NCBI GenBank assembly: GCA_964371615.1
Contig: CAYJMS010000001.1
Location: forward strand, 124,001 to 188,000
From: SpSt-333 sp964371615
Lineage (GTDB): Bacteria > Bacteroidota > Ignavibacteria > UBA10030 > UBA8401
Direction: 5' to 3'
Length of the DNA: 64,000 nucleotides
Positions 48,660 through 57,198 of this stretch are shown piece by piece. The position numbers were made by a program, and so were the translations under genes. Below the pieces are notes generated by a model. The model was not told the origin of the DNA and ran no database searches. It worked only from the letters and a program-made list of their open reading frames with translations. Positions within the stretch are counted from its first letter, which is position 1. The number at the start of each line of letters is the position of its first letter.

Positions 48660-49660
48660 CGGAACTTTTAATGGACATCACCTTTGCGAATCCCGAACTG
48701 CTGTTGCTGCTGATCGCCGTTCCGCTGATGGCAGTCTGGTATTATTACCGGCTGCAGACAAAGGAGAGCGATGTGCGCTATTCCACACTCTCCCCGTTTT
48801 CCGGGATCGGCCGGAGTCTGAAAGAACGGCTGCGTCATCTGCCGTTTATCCTGCGGATGCTTGTCGTTACGCTGGCGATCATCTCATTGGCCCGTCCGCA
48901 GACCACCTCCAAGGGGGAGAATGTCTATTCCGAAGGGATCGATATTATTCTCGCGATCGATATTTCCGGCAGTATGCTCGCGGAAGATTTTCAACCGAAC
49001 AGGATTGAAGCGGCAAAAGGAGTGGCACAGGAATTCATTACCGGACGGACGAACGACCGGATCGGCCTGGTGATTTTCTCCGGCGAAAGTTTTACGCAAT
49101 GCCCTCTGACGGTGGACTATGAGGTGCTGAAATCGCTCATAAAACCGCTGAAGAGCGGCATGATCGAAGACGGAACGGCGATCGGATTGGGCCTGGCAAA
49201 CGGCATCAACCGTTTGCGCGAAAGCAAGGCGAAGAGCAAAGTGATTATCCTGCTCACAGACGGCGTGAATAATCGCGGCGAAATCGATCCGATTACCGCC
49301 GCACAGATCGCCCAATCGTTTGGTATCAGAGTCTATACGGTCGGCGTCGGCACTGTCGGCGAAGCTCCGTATCCCGTGCAGACGCCGTACGGCACGCGGT
49401 ATCAGATGGTGCCGGTGGAGATCGACGAAAAAGTGCTGCGGCAGGTGGCACAGATGACCGACGGAAAATATTTCCGTGCCACCGACAACCGGAAACTCCG
49501 CGCCATCTATCGTGAGATCGATGCGCTGGAAAAAACCCGTATCGAAGTCCGGTCGTTCCGGCGCTATACAGAATTGTTCTATTCATTTGTTATGGCGGCG
49601 GTGATGCTGCTGTTGGTCGATGTCGGCATTTCCAGAACCTGGCTGAGAAAGATACCGTAA
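48656..49660 (+). CDS. batA: BatA-type VWA membrane protein
   Basis: 334 residues. Two N-terminal membrane helices (about 15-30 and 60-78) and a C-terminal one (about 310-328) flank a von Willebrand A domain. The MIDAS is intact: AIDISGSML (DxSxS), the Thr in DGTAIGLGL, and the Asp in LLTDGVNNRG. The start overlaps the previous stop by four bases and one base separates its stop from batB, so the VWA pair is cotranslated. Confidence 0.9.
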   Translation: MTELLMDITFANPELLLLLIAVPLMAVWYYYRLQTKESDVRYSTLSPFSGIGRSLKERLRHLPFILRMLVVTLAIISLARPQTTSKGENVYSEGIDIILAIDISGSMLAEDFQPNRIEAAKGVAQEFITGRTNDRIGLVIFSGESFTQCPLTVDYEVLKSLIKPLKSGMIEDGTAIGLGLANGINRLRESKAKSKVIILLTDGVNNRGEIDPITAAQIAQSFGIRVYTVGVGTVGEAPYPVQTPYGTRYQMVPVEIDEKVLRQVAQMTDGKYFRATDNRKLRAIYREIDALEKTRIEVRSFRRYTELFYSFVMAAVMLLLVDVGISRTWLRKIP

Positions 49661-49661
49661 T

Positions 49662-50720
49662 ATGTTTCGTTTCGCACATCCGGAATATTTATACCTGCTG
49701 GCGGTCATTCCGTTGTTGCTGCTTCTGTTTATGTACGTCCGGGCAAGAAATAATTCCGCGCGAAGATCGTTCTCTTCCGCCGAACTGTTTCAAAAGCTGG
49801 CGGAATCGCACAGCGACCGGAAGGGAGCGATCAAAGCAACACTGCTTCTGTTTGCAATTGCGTTGCTGGCAGTGGCTTTGTCAAACCCGCAGGTCGGCAC
49901 GAGAATGGAAGAGGTGAAACAGGAAGGGGTCGATCTCTTTATCGCATTGGATGTTTCCCGCTCGATGCTCGCGGAGGACATTAAACCGAACCGGCTGCAG
50001 AAAGCGAAGTATGAAATCCGGAATCTGATCGACCGTCTCGGCGGAGACAAGATCGGGCTGATCGTCTTTTCCGGCGAAGCGTTCACGCAGTTTCCCCTCA
50101 CCACCGATTACGGTGCGGCGAATCTGCTGCTGGATATTGTCGATGTCGAATCCGTACCGGTTCCCGGCACGGCGATCGGTTCGGCAGTTGCGATGGCGAT
50201 GAAGTCGTTTAATTTTGAAGAACCCTCGTCAAAAGTATTGGTGATTATGACGGACGGCGAGAATAATGCAGGGGACGCAATCGAAACGGCGAAAGAAGCG
50301 TCGGAAAAAGGAGTGCGGATTTACGCCATCGGCCTGGGATCTCCGCAGGGTGCGCCGATCCCCACGTACAATGCGGCCGGGCAGCAGGTGGATTTCAAAA
50401 AAGACCGTTCGGGCAATGTCGTCCTGACGAAATTGGACGAACCGTCGCTGGAAGAAATCGCAACCATCGGTAACGGAAAATACTATCGTGCCACCAATTC
50501 GCAGGACGAACTTGACGCCATTTACCGTGATATCAATACGATGGAGAAAAGGGAATTCGGAACGAAAAAATTCACTGAGTTTGACGATAAGTTTCAATAT
50601 TTTATCGCTATCGCGCTGCTGCTTCTGATGATTGAGGCGGTGTTGTCGGACAGGAAAACCCGGTGGCTGGCGTTGTTTAATCCGCTGCGCGGATTGCGGA
50701 AAGTGAAGGAGGCGAAATGA
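49662..50720 (+). CDS. batB: BatB-type VWA membrane protein
   Basis: 352 residues, paralogue of the preceding gene. MIDAS DVSRSMLAEDIKPNRL, Thr in PGTAIGSAVAMA and Asp in IMTDGENNAG; N-terminal helices (about 8-23, 56-72) and a C-terminal helix (about 308-325; FQYFIAIALLLLMIEAV). VWA proteins of this type act in periplasmic complexes. The stop overlaps batC by four bases. Confidence 0.9.
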   Translation: MFRFAHPEYLYLLAVIPLLLLLFMYVRARNNSARRSFSSAELFQKLAESHSDRKGAIKATLLLFAIALLAVALSNPQVGTRMEEVKQEGVDLFIALDVSRSMLAEDIKPNRLQKAKYEIRNLIDRLGGDKIGLIVFSGEAFTQFPLTTDYGAANLLLDIVDVESVPVPGTAIGSAVAMAMKSFNFEEPSSKVLVIMTDGENNAGDAIETAKEASEKGVRIYAIGLGSPQGAPIPTYNAAGQQVDFKKDRSGNVVLTKLDEPSLEEIATIGNGKYYRATNSQDELDAIYRDINTMEKREFGTKKFTEFDDKFQYFIAIALLLLMIEAVLSDRKTRWLALFNPLRGLRKVKEAK

Positions 50721-51394
50721 ATCGTATCATACTACTGGCTGTATTGCTCATTGCTGCTCCATTGGCATCGGCGCAGTCTGTCCGCTCGCTGGTCAATGCG
50801 GGAAATGAACTCTACGACAAGAAACAATTTTCCGATGCGGAAGCGGAATACCGCAAATCACTGGAGAAGGAGAAGGATCGCGTCGAAAGTTCGTTTAATC
50901 TCGGCAATGCAGTCCACAAGCAGCAACGATTCGACGAAGCGATTCAGCAGTACCATCAGGCGATGGGAAAAACCGACGACAAGAATCTCCGGTCGCAGCT
51001 CTATTATAATATGGGGAATTCGTATTTTGAAGCGAATCAATACCAGGAGAGCATCAACGCTTACAAGAATGCTCTAAAATTGAATCCGAACGACGAGGAT
51101 GCGAAATATAACCTGGCGTACGCCTACCGCCGCTTGAAGGAACAACAACAGCAGCAACAGCAGCAGAAACAGAACAAGGATCAGAAGAAAGAGAAGAACG
51201 AACAGAAGAAGCAGGATCAGCAGCAGCAACAACAGCAAAAGCAGCAACAACAGCAGCAAATGGCGCAGCAGAAAGAGATGTCGAAGAAAGAAGCCGAACG
51301 GATTCTGGAAGCATTGAAGAACGATGAGAAGAATACGCAAAAAAAGGTTCGCGCCAAAGTTCCGGCGAGGGTGAATGTTGAAAAAGACTGGTAG
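50717..51394 (+). CDS. batC: BatC-type TPR protein with glutamine-rich tail
   Basis: 225 residues. Signal peptide (about 1-19), three TPR units (about 20-130; AGNELYDKKQFSDAEAEYRK, LYYNMGNSYFEANQYQESIN) and a Gln/Lys-rich low-complexity tail from about 140 to 190. The tail is encoded by cagcagcaac-type repeats, which could slip. Followed by a KKEAERILEALKNDEKNTQK segment. TPR proteins of the Bat operon are thought to scaffold the VWA pair. Confidence 0.88.
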   Translation: MNRIILLAVLLIAAPLASAQSVRSLVNAGNELYDKKQFSDAEAEYRKSLEKEKDRVESSFNLGNAVHKQQRFDEAIQQYHQAMGKTDDKNLRSQLYYNMGNSYFEANQYQESINAYKNALKLNPNDEDAKYNLAYAYRRLKEQQQQQQQQKQNKDQKKEKNEQKKQDQQQQQQQKQQQQQQMAQQKEMSKKEAERILEALKNDEKNTQKKVRAKVPARVNVEKDW

Positions 51395-51406
51395 AGTATT
51401 TTCCAA

Positions 51407-53233
51407 ATGACAATATCCAAATTCCAAATAGCAGTATATGCAATAGTATTTTGTGCAGGAACGATTTTTGCGCAGGATGTGTCGTTTACGGCGGCCGTCA
51501 GCAAAAATCCCGTTGCGGCGGATGAACGGTTCACGCTGGAGTTCGTTATTACGACCACAGGAGCAAGTGCAAAAAATTTCAGAGCGCCCGATCTCGGAAA
51601 ATTCCTCACCCTTTCCGGTCCCAACCAATCCACCAGCATGCAGATTATCAACGGCGCGGTCTCCTCGTCGCAGTCGTTCAGTTACATTCTGCAGCCGCGT
51701 GAAGCGGGAAAATTTTCGATTGAACCGGCGTCCGTCGAGGTCGGCGGAGCGCGGCATTCCTCCAACGCCGTAGAACTGACGGTGACGAAAGCATCCGGAC
51801 AGACGCGTCAGCAGCAAGCCAAGCAGCAGGAACAGTCCGTTGAAGTCGGCGACAATCTTTTTCTGCGCGCCGAAGTAGACCGTTCGCGGATTTATCAGGG
51901 GGAACAAATCACGGTAACATATAAGATCTACACACGGGTGCGGATCGTCAATTACGGCATCAACAAACTGCCGACAATGACCGGATTCTGGGGAGAGGAT
52001 CTCGACGTCCCGCAGCAGGTGAGTATGACGAACGAAGTGGTGAACGGCAAGCAGTACCAGGTCGGTGTTCTCAAAAAAATGGCCCTCTTCCCGACGCAGA
52101 ACGGAACGCTGACAATTAATCCGATGGAACTTACCTGCCAGGTGCAGTTGTCGCAGCGCCGCCGGTCGAACGACATCTTCGATCAGTTCTTCAATGATCC
52201 ATTCTTCGGCACGGCGCAGACTGCCAATGTGTCGGTGAAAAACGATCCGGTAAAGATTACGGTGCTTCTATTGCCGCGGACTACTGTGCCGGAGTCGTTC
52301 AACGGCGCTGTCGGAAAATTTACGCTGAAAGGGGAATTGAATAAACGGACGATCAAAACCAACGAACCGATCACGCTGAAAGCGACCGTCAGCGGAACGG
52401 GCAACGTCAAGATTTTGGAAGCGCCGTCGCTGAAGATTCCGAGCGATTTTGAACAGTACGAACCGAAGATCTCGGAATCGATTCAGCGGACCGGCGGCGT
52501 CATCAGCGGCACCAAGACGTTCGAATGGCTCATTGTTCCCCGGTATCCCGGTGAAAAGAAAATCCCCGCGCTCGAATTTACCTACTTCGACATCGGCCGA
52601 AAACAGTATGTGACCCTCCGGACAAACGAATTCAACGTGATGGTGGAAAAAGGGAGTGCGGAAGCGCAGTCCTTTGCCGGAGGCCTTTCCAAATCGGACG
52701 TAAAATTGCTGAACGAGGATATCCGGTTCATCAAAACCACGCCGGGAACCATTCGGAAAATGAATGAGGAGATGGTGCATCCGACCGTCGCGGCCGTGAT
52801 GACCATGGTACCGTTGCTCGGATTCATCGGCCTGCTCATCTGGCGCCAGAAAGAAATCGCCGCCATGTCCGACGTGGTCTCGTTCCGTTCGCGCCGGGCG
52901 ATGAAACTCGCCGCCAAACGTCTGCAGCATGCCAAAACGCTCCTCCCCACGGAAAATACCGACGCCTTTTATGCGGAGATATCCAACGCGCTCTGGCAGT
53001 ATGTGTCGGATAAGCTCAGTATCGACCGCGCGGAATTGTCGATCGACAACGTCACGCAGAATCTGCAGACAAAAAATGTTTCGGAAGAACTGACGGCGAA
53101 GATTAAGGAATGCCTTGAAGCGTCCGAATTCTCCCGATTCGCTCCCGGCGTCGGCACGCCGGAAGAGAAGAAAAAAATGTACAACATGGCGTCGGATATC
53201 ATCGTTGCCGCGGAACGGGAGTTGGTGCGATGA
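51407..53233 (+). CDS. batD: BatD family protein
   Basis: 608 residues. Signal peptide (FQIAVYAIVFCAGTIFAQ), extracytoplasmic Ig-like domains (about 20-450; YILQPREAGKFSIEPASVEV, QGEQITVTYKIYTRV), a transmembrane helix (about 463-480; VAAVMTMVPLLGFIGLLIW) and a cytoplasmic helical tail. Typical BatD/oxygen-tolerance layout and length. Overlaps batE by four bases. Confidence 0.9.
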   Translation: MTISKFQIAVYAIVFCAGTIFAQDVSFTAAVSKNPVAADERFTLEFVITTTGASAKNFRAPDLGKFLTLSGPNQSTSMQIINGAVSSSQSFSYILQPREAGKFSIEPASVEVGGARHSSNAVELTVTKASGQTRQQQAKQQEQSVEVGDNLFLRAEVDRSRIYQGEQITVTYKIYTRVRIVNYGINKLPTMTGFWGEDLDVPQQVSMTNEVVNGKQYQVGVLKKMALFPTQNGTLTINPMELTCQVQLSQRRRSNDIFDQFFNDPFFGTAQTANVSVKNDPVKITVLLLPRTTVPESFNGAVGKFTLKGELNKRTIKTNEPITLKATVSGTGNVKILEAPSLKIPSDFEQYEPKISESIQRTGGVISGTKTFEWLIVPRYPGEKKIPALEFTYFDIGRKQYVTLRTNEFNVMVEKGSAEAQSFAGGLSKSDVKLLNEDIRFIKTTPGTIRKMNEEMVHPTVAAVMTMVPLLGFIGLLIWRQKEIAAMSDVVSFRSRRAMKLAAKRLQHAKTLLPTENTDAFYAEISNALWQYVSDKLSIDRAELSIDNVTQNLQTKNVSEELTAKIKECLEASEFSRFAPGVGTPEEKKKMYNMASDIIVAAERELVR

Positions 53234-53994
53234 AACGACTGATGACCGCTGTAATCCTTATTGTCCTTTTCTTCTCTGCCGCCGCGGCACAAACGGAGCA
53301 GATTACCGCGGTGTTCGACGAAGCGAACCGTCTGTATCTGGAGCAAAAATTCGACGCTGCGGCGAACAAATACGAATCGATCGTGCGGAACGGGTATGAA
53401 AGCGGAGAGATCTATTTCAATCTCGGCAATGCCTACTTTAAATCGGGAAAGATTCAGCAGGCGATCCTGAATTACGAACGGGCGAAGCGGTTCATTCCCG
53501 GTGACGACGATCTGCAGTTCAATATTGCGCTGGCAAACGTGCAGCTGATCGACAAGGTGGAGCCGATACCGGAAATCTTTATCTATCAATGGATCGATGC
53601 GATGCTGACAATCTTTTCGCTCGATACCATGATCGTGATGATGTATATCCTGTTTATCGGCACGTTGGGATCGTTTACGCTCTTTCTCTTTGCACGGTCG
53701 TACGAACAGCGCCGCTACTCTCTGCTGACCGGCATGGTGCTCGCCCTGCTGCTGGTGATCGGCATCGGCAATTACAGCGTTCAATCCTATCGCGAATCGA
53801 ATACCGAGTTCGCCGTTGTCATGACCGACGTGGCGAATATCAAATCCGCACCGGACCGGTCCGGCAACGACCTCTTCGTGATCCACCGCGGACTGAAAGT
53901 GCAGGTGCTGGACAGCGTCAATAAATGGCGCAAGATCCGCCTCGCCGACGGAAAAGTGGGATGGATACCGGAAGAGGAAATAGAGATTATCTAA
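53230..53994 (+). CDS. batE: BatE-type TPR plus SH3-like membrane protein
   Basis: 254 residues. Signal peptide, two TPR units (about 25-100; EANRLYLEQKFDAAANKYES, GEIYFNLGNAYFKSGKIQQA), two membrane helices (about 135-155 and 168-185), and a C-terminal SH3b domain (about 195-254) with the usual NIKSAPDRSGNDLFVIHRG and KWRKIRLADGKVGWIPEEEI. Last gene of the Bat operon; no terminator is obvious in the following 150 bases. Confidence 0.9.
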   Translation: MKRLMTAVILIVLFFSAAAAQTEQITAVFDEANRLYLEQKFDAAANKYESIVRNGYESGEIYFNLGNAYFKSGKIQQAILNYERAKRFIPGDDDLQFNIALANVQLIDKVEPIPEIFIYQWIDAMLTIFSLDTMIVMMYILFIGTLGSFTLFLFARSYEQRRYSLLTGMVLALLLVIGIGNYSVQSYRESNTEFAVVMTDVANIKSAPDRSGNDLFVIHRGLKVQVLDSVNKWRKIRLADGKVGWIPEEEIEII

Positions 53995-54146
53995 TCTCTC
54001 CCGCAACAGAGTAATTCCTGCCGCCGCAATAAAATAAGATACGCCGGTACGATTTTGCCCTCCGCCTCAGATAATTTAAATTGACTTAAAGCGAGGAAGC
54101 CCGTACTTTTGTACGTGAACGGAAATTCGTTTACAGGGAGGCATCT

Positions 54147-56693
54147 ATGTCATTCACCATAAAGTGCATAGTGCCGGTGATCCTGATTCTCTCGGCTCAA
54201 AACATCTCCATCGCTCAACCCGGCCAACCATTCGATCTCACGGCATATAAACAATTTCTTTCGACGCACCAGAACATGTCCGCGGACCAGTTGCGCTCGC
54301 TGCATCCCGCCGGTACGTTTGCCGCATCGGTGCCGACGTCCTTCAGCACGTCGGTCTACGGAGATTCCATCGCGATGCTCTACGCGCTGACCGATTATGA
54401 GCGTTCGCTGATCGAAGCGCACGGTTTTATGGTAACGGAACGATTGCGCCGGAATTCTTTTGGTGATGCTTTCGGTGAGATATTTCATAAGGATCTGCCG
54501 GTTTTCATCTCCACCGATGCCATACTCCACGCACTGCACATGTCCTACGACGCTATGCTGAGAGAGACCGAAGAGCAGGTCCTGATACCGAAACTGGAAC
54601 AGATTCTTTCTGCGGTACACGCACAAATTCCGGTACTGGCAGCGCGGTATGCCTCTTCGCCAGGCATGGATCAAAAATTAAAGGATGTCGATCTCTTTAT
54701 CACAGTACCGCGAAAACTTCTGGGTGCCGTTGTGTCGCCGTACTTTTCTGATAACTCCGGGAAAGTCGATGAACTGTTGGCAATGATTGCCGCAGAAACA
54801 TGGGGGCGTTATCCGCTCTTCTCTTCGGTAGAACGAAATATCGATTTCAGTCAGTTTACAGTGCGGGGACACTACACCCAGACGGAACAATTGCAGAAAT
54901 ATTTTCGCGCCATGATGTGGCTCGGACGGATCGAAATGTACCTGATTGCACCGGTGAATTCCGATCCGCCGGAGATCGACGAAAATATCCAACGGCAGAC
55001 GATCGACGCCGTTTTGGTATGCGAAGCGGTTCGCCTTGCCGGTGCAGATTCGTCGATAGGAAAGATCGAAGAAATTCTCCGCTACTTTGTCGGCGAGTCG
55101 GACAATGTTACACTTTCCAACATCGAAACGCTGCTGGCGTTGACCGGAGTGGACAGTGCGAGTGCGCTGCTGGAAACGGACCGGTTTGCCGCTTTTCAGG
55201 ATACGCTGCGTATGCAGTCCTACGCGTTTCAACGGATCCTTTCGCAGATCATCATCTCCGATCCGGCCAATCCGGATGATATCCGTCCCGCCTCGGCATT
55301 TCTGTTGTTCGGTCAGCGGTTCATCATCGATTCGTACATCACCGGCAACGTCGTATATGATAAAATCAAATACGAACAGAATAAAGTATGGCGTGCGTTG
55401 CCGTCACGGTTTGACGTTCTGTTTTCTCTCGGCAACGATGCAACGGCGCAATTGCTGGAACAGGAACTGTCGACCTATCATTATGCGACGAACCTCGCTT
55501 CGCTCCGGTATCTGGTGGATTCGTACGAACCGGATTATTGGCACAGTACGTTGTATAACGGCTGGCTGAACTCTATCCGCTCACTCAATCCACCCGCCGA
55601 CCGGTCGGCATTGCCGCGATTCATGACAACGGCGGCGTGGTGGCAGCAAAAAATGAATACGCAATTGGCATCCTGGGCGCAGCTGCGGCACGACAATCTG
55701 CTGTATGCAAAGCAATCCTACACCGGCGGTGTCGTCTGTTCGTTCCCCGAAAGTTACGTCGAACCAATCCCGGAATTCTATACCGCGGTAAAAATTCTGG
55801 CGGCGATCGCAGCGTATAAATTCGAATCGCTTTCGCTCGACTTCCACGGTGTGATTGACTACTGGAGAAATCTGCAGTCTGTCGCCGACACGCTCCGTTC
55901 AATAGCACAAAAGGAACTCAACGGCACGATACTCACCGAAAGGGAGAAAGGATTTCTAAAGCGGATGCTGTATCTCAACGGCATCTGCGGTCCGATGTAC
56001 AGCGGGTGGTACTTTCAACTCTATTATACCGGAGACGGTGGATTCTTCAAGAACGATATGGTCGTGGCGGATATCCACACTTGTCCGACCGATGCTTTCG
56101 GTGCGCCGGTCGGCTGGGTTATGCACGCGGGAACGGGCCCGGTCGATCTCGCCGTCGTCACCACAGAAGTGACCGACGGTCGGACGATTTCGTTTATCGG
56201 TCCCGTGATGAGCTACTATGAACATGTCAGCACGAACTTCACACGCCTGACCGATGAAGAATGGCAGACACAGTATATGATTTCGCCGTCGTTCAGGCCG
56301 GATTTTGTTAATCTCTATTTGGCCGATTCGCTGGGCAACTCGCGTGGTGAAGGATCGTCTCTTGTCACAGGAGTGCGCGACGATTCTGAACGACGGTTGA
56401 TTCCCGCTACGCCGGTGCTCGGTCACAATTATCCGAATCCATTCAACGCCTCGACGATCATTTCATTTTCCATTCCGCAATCGGCGACAAACTCAATGGT
56501 AGAATTGGCGGTCTATGATGTGCAGGGGAGAATGATCAAGCAGCTGCTTCGCAGGAAATTTCCGGAAGGGAATTATACAGTGCGGTGGGATGCGGTGATG
56601 GAAAACGGCATGCCTGCATCCAGCGGCACATATTTCTATCATCTTATAGTCGGCGATCATCGGCTGGTCGGGAAGATGAGTTTGGTGAAGTGA
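54147..56693 (+). CDS. DUF3160 family secreted protein with T9SS sorting domain
   Basis: 848 residues. Signal peptide (about 1-23), then a long, mainly helical DUF3160 region (about 75-740) with HKDLPVFISTDAILHALHMS, YDAMLRETEEQVL, RFIIDSYITGNVVYDK and DIHTCPTDAFGAPVGWVMHA. The C-terminus (about 755-848) is a type A sorting domain: GHNYPNPFNASTIISFSIP ... GKMSLVK. Biochemical function of DUF3160 is not known. A GGGAGGC ribosome site precedes the ATG. Long for the family because of the added sorting domain. Confidence 0.85.
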   Translation: MSFTIKCIVPVILILSAQNISIAQPGQPFDLTAYKQFLSTHQNMSADQLRSLHPAGTFAASVPTSFSTSVYGDSIAMLYALTDYERSLIEAHGFMVTERLRRNSFGDAFGEIFHKDLPVFISTDAILHALHMSYDAMLRETEEQVLIPKLEQILSAVHAQIPVLAARYASSPGMDQKLKDVDLFITVPRKLLGAVVSPYFSDNSGKVDELLAMIAAETWGRYPLFSSVERNIDFSQFTVRGHYTQTEQLQKYFRAMMWLGRIEMYLIAPVNSDPPEIDENIQRQTIDAVLVCEAVRLAGADSSIGKIEEILRYFVGESDNVTLSNIETLLALTGVDSASALLETDRFAAFQDTLRMQSYAFQRILSQIIISDPANPDDIRPASAFLLFGQRFIIDSYITGNVVYDKIKYEQNKVWRALPSRFDVLFSLGNDATAQLLEQELSTYHYATNLASLRYLVDSYEPDYWHSTLYNGWLNSIRSLNPPADRSALPRFMTTAAWWQQKMNTQLASWAQLRHDNLLYAKQSYTGGVVCSFPESYVEPIPEFYTAVKILAAIAAYKFESLSLDFHGVIDYWRNLQSVADTLRSIAQKELNGTILTEREKGFLKRMLYLNGICGPMYSGWYFQLYYTGDGGFFKNDMVVADIHTCPTDAFGAPVGWVMHAGTGPVDLAVVTTEVTDGRTISFIGPVMSYYEHVSTNFTRLTDEEWQTQYMISPSFRPDFVNLYLADSLGNSRGEGSSLVTGVRDDSERRLIPATPVLGHNYPNPFNASTIISFSIPQSATNSMVELAVYDVQGRMIKQLLRRKFPEGNYTVRWDAVMENGMPASSGTYFYHLIVGDHRLVGKMSLVK

Positions 56694-56730
56694 CACAACA
56701 AGTGCAACAGCACAAAGCCGTCGCACCACA

Positions 56731-57093
56731 ATGAAAACACAAACCGTCAGGCAAATTTCAATTTCCAAAGTGCCGTCGCGGCAGGTACACGAAGCGCTGG
56801 TGCATTCCAGGAATCAGGCGAAACACACCGTGGTTTCTCTCCCTCACACCGTTACGGCCGGAGCGAGGGACGTATGGGTTGATGAAAAAAAAACAATGAC
56901 TCTTTTTCACGACTCCGTTCGCGGGACACCTCATTACTCAATTGTAGCATTCGATCAATCGTTCTCCACTGCCTTTCCCGATGGTGAATTTCTGCTGCAC
57001 GAAGGTCCGTTGAGCCAATACGAAGTATTAAAACAGCATTGGAGCACCCACTTTTTAAATACATCAAACGAAATCACTCAAAACAGCGCATAA
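56731..57093 (+). CDS. Hypothetical protein, 120 residues
   Basis: No signal peptide, membrane helix or motif that I recognise. Sequence begins MKTQTVRQISISKVPSRQVH and contains SLPHTVTAGARDVWVDEKKT and HYSIVAFDQSFSTAFPDGEF. Codon use looks like the neighbours and the frame stops cleanly, so it is probably real, but there is no ribosome site and no second line of evidence. It lies between two secreted-protein genes. Confidence 0.5.
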   Translation: MKTQTVRQISISKVPSRQVHEALVHSRNQAKHTVVSLPHTVTAGARDVWVDEKKTMTLFHDSVRGTPHYSIVAFDQSFSTAFPDGEFLLHEGPLSQYEVLKQHWSTHFLNTSNEITQNSA

Positions 57094-57198
57094 TCACCTT
57101 ATTCAAAAAAATCCCGATCGTCGAAATGCGCAACTAATCGCAAAGCCCTTTCGTAGAGAGTATTACGCGTAAAACCAGTAATACCGGAGATACTATCT

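Noticed and set aside
51140..51280. Gln-rich tract of batC as a frameshift or error
   Set aside because: The frame stays open through the cagcagcaac repeats and the expected C-terminus follows; low-complexity tails are common in BatC-type proteins.
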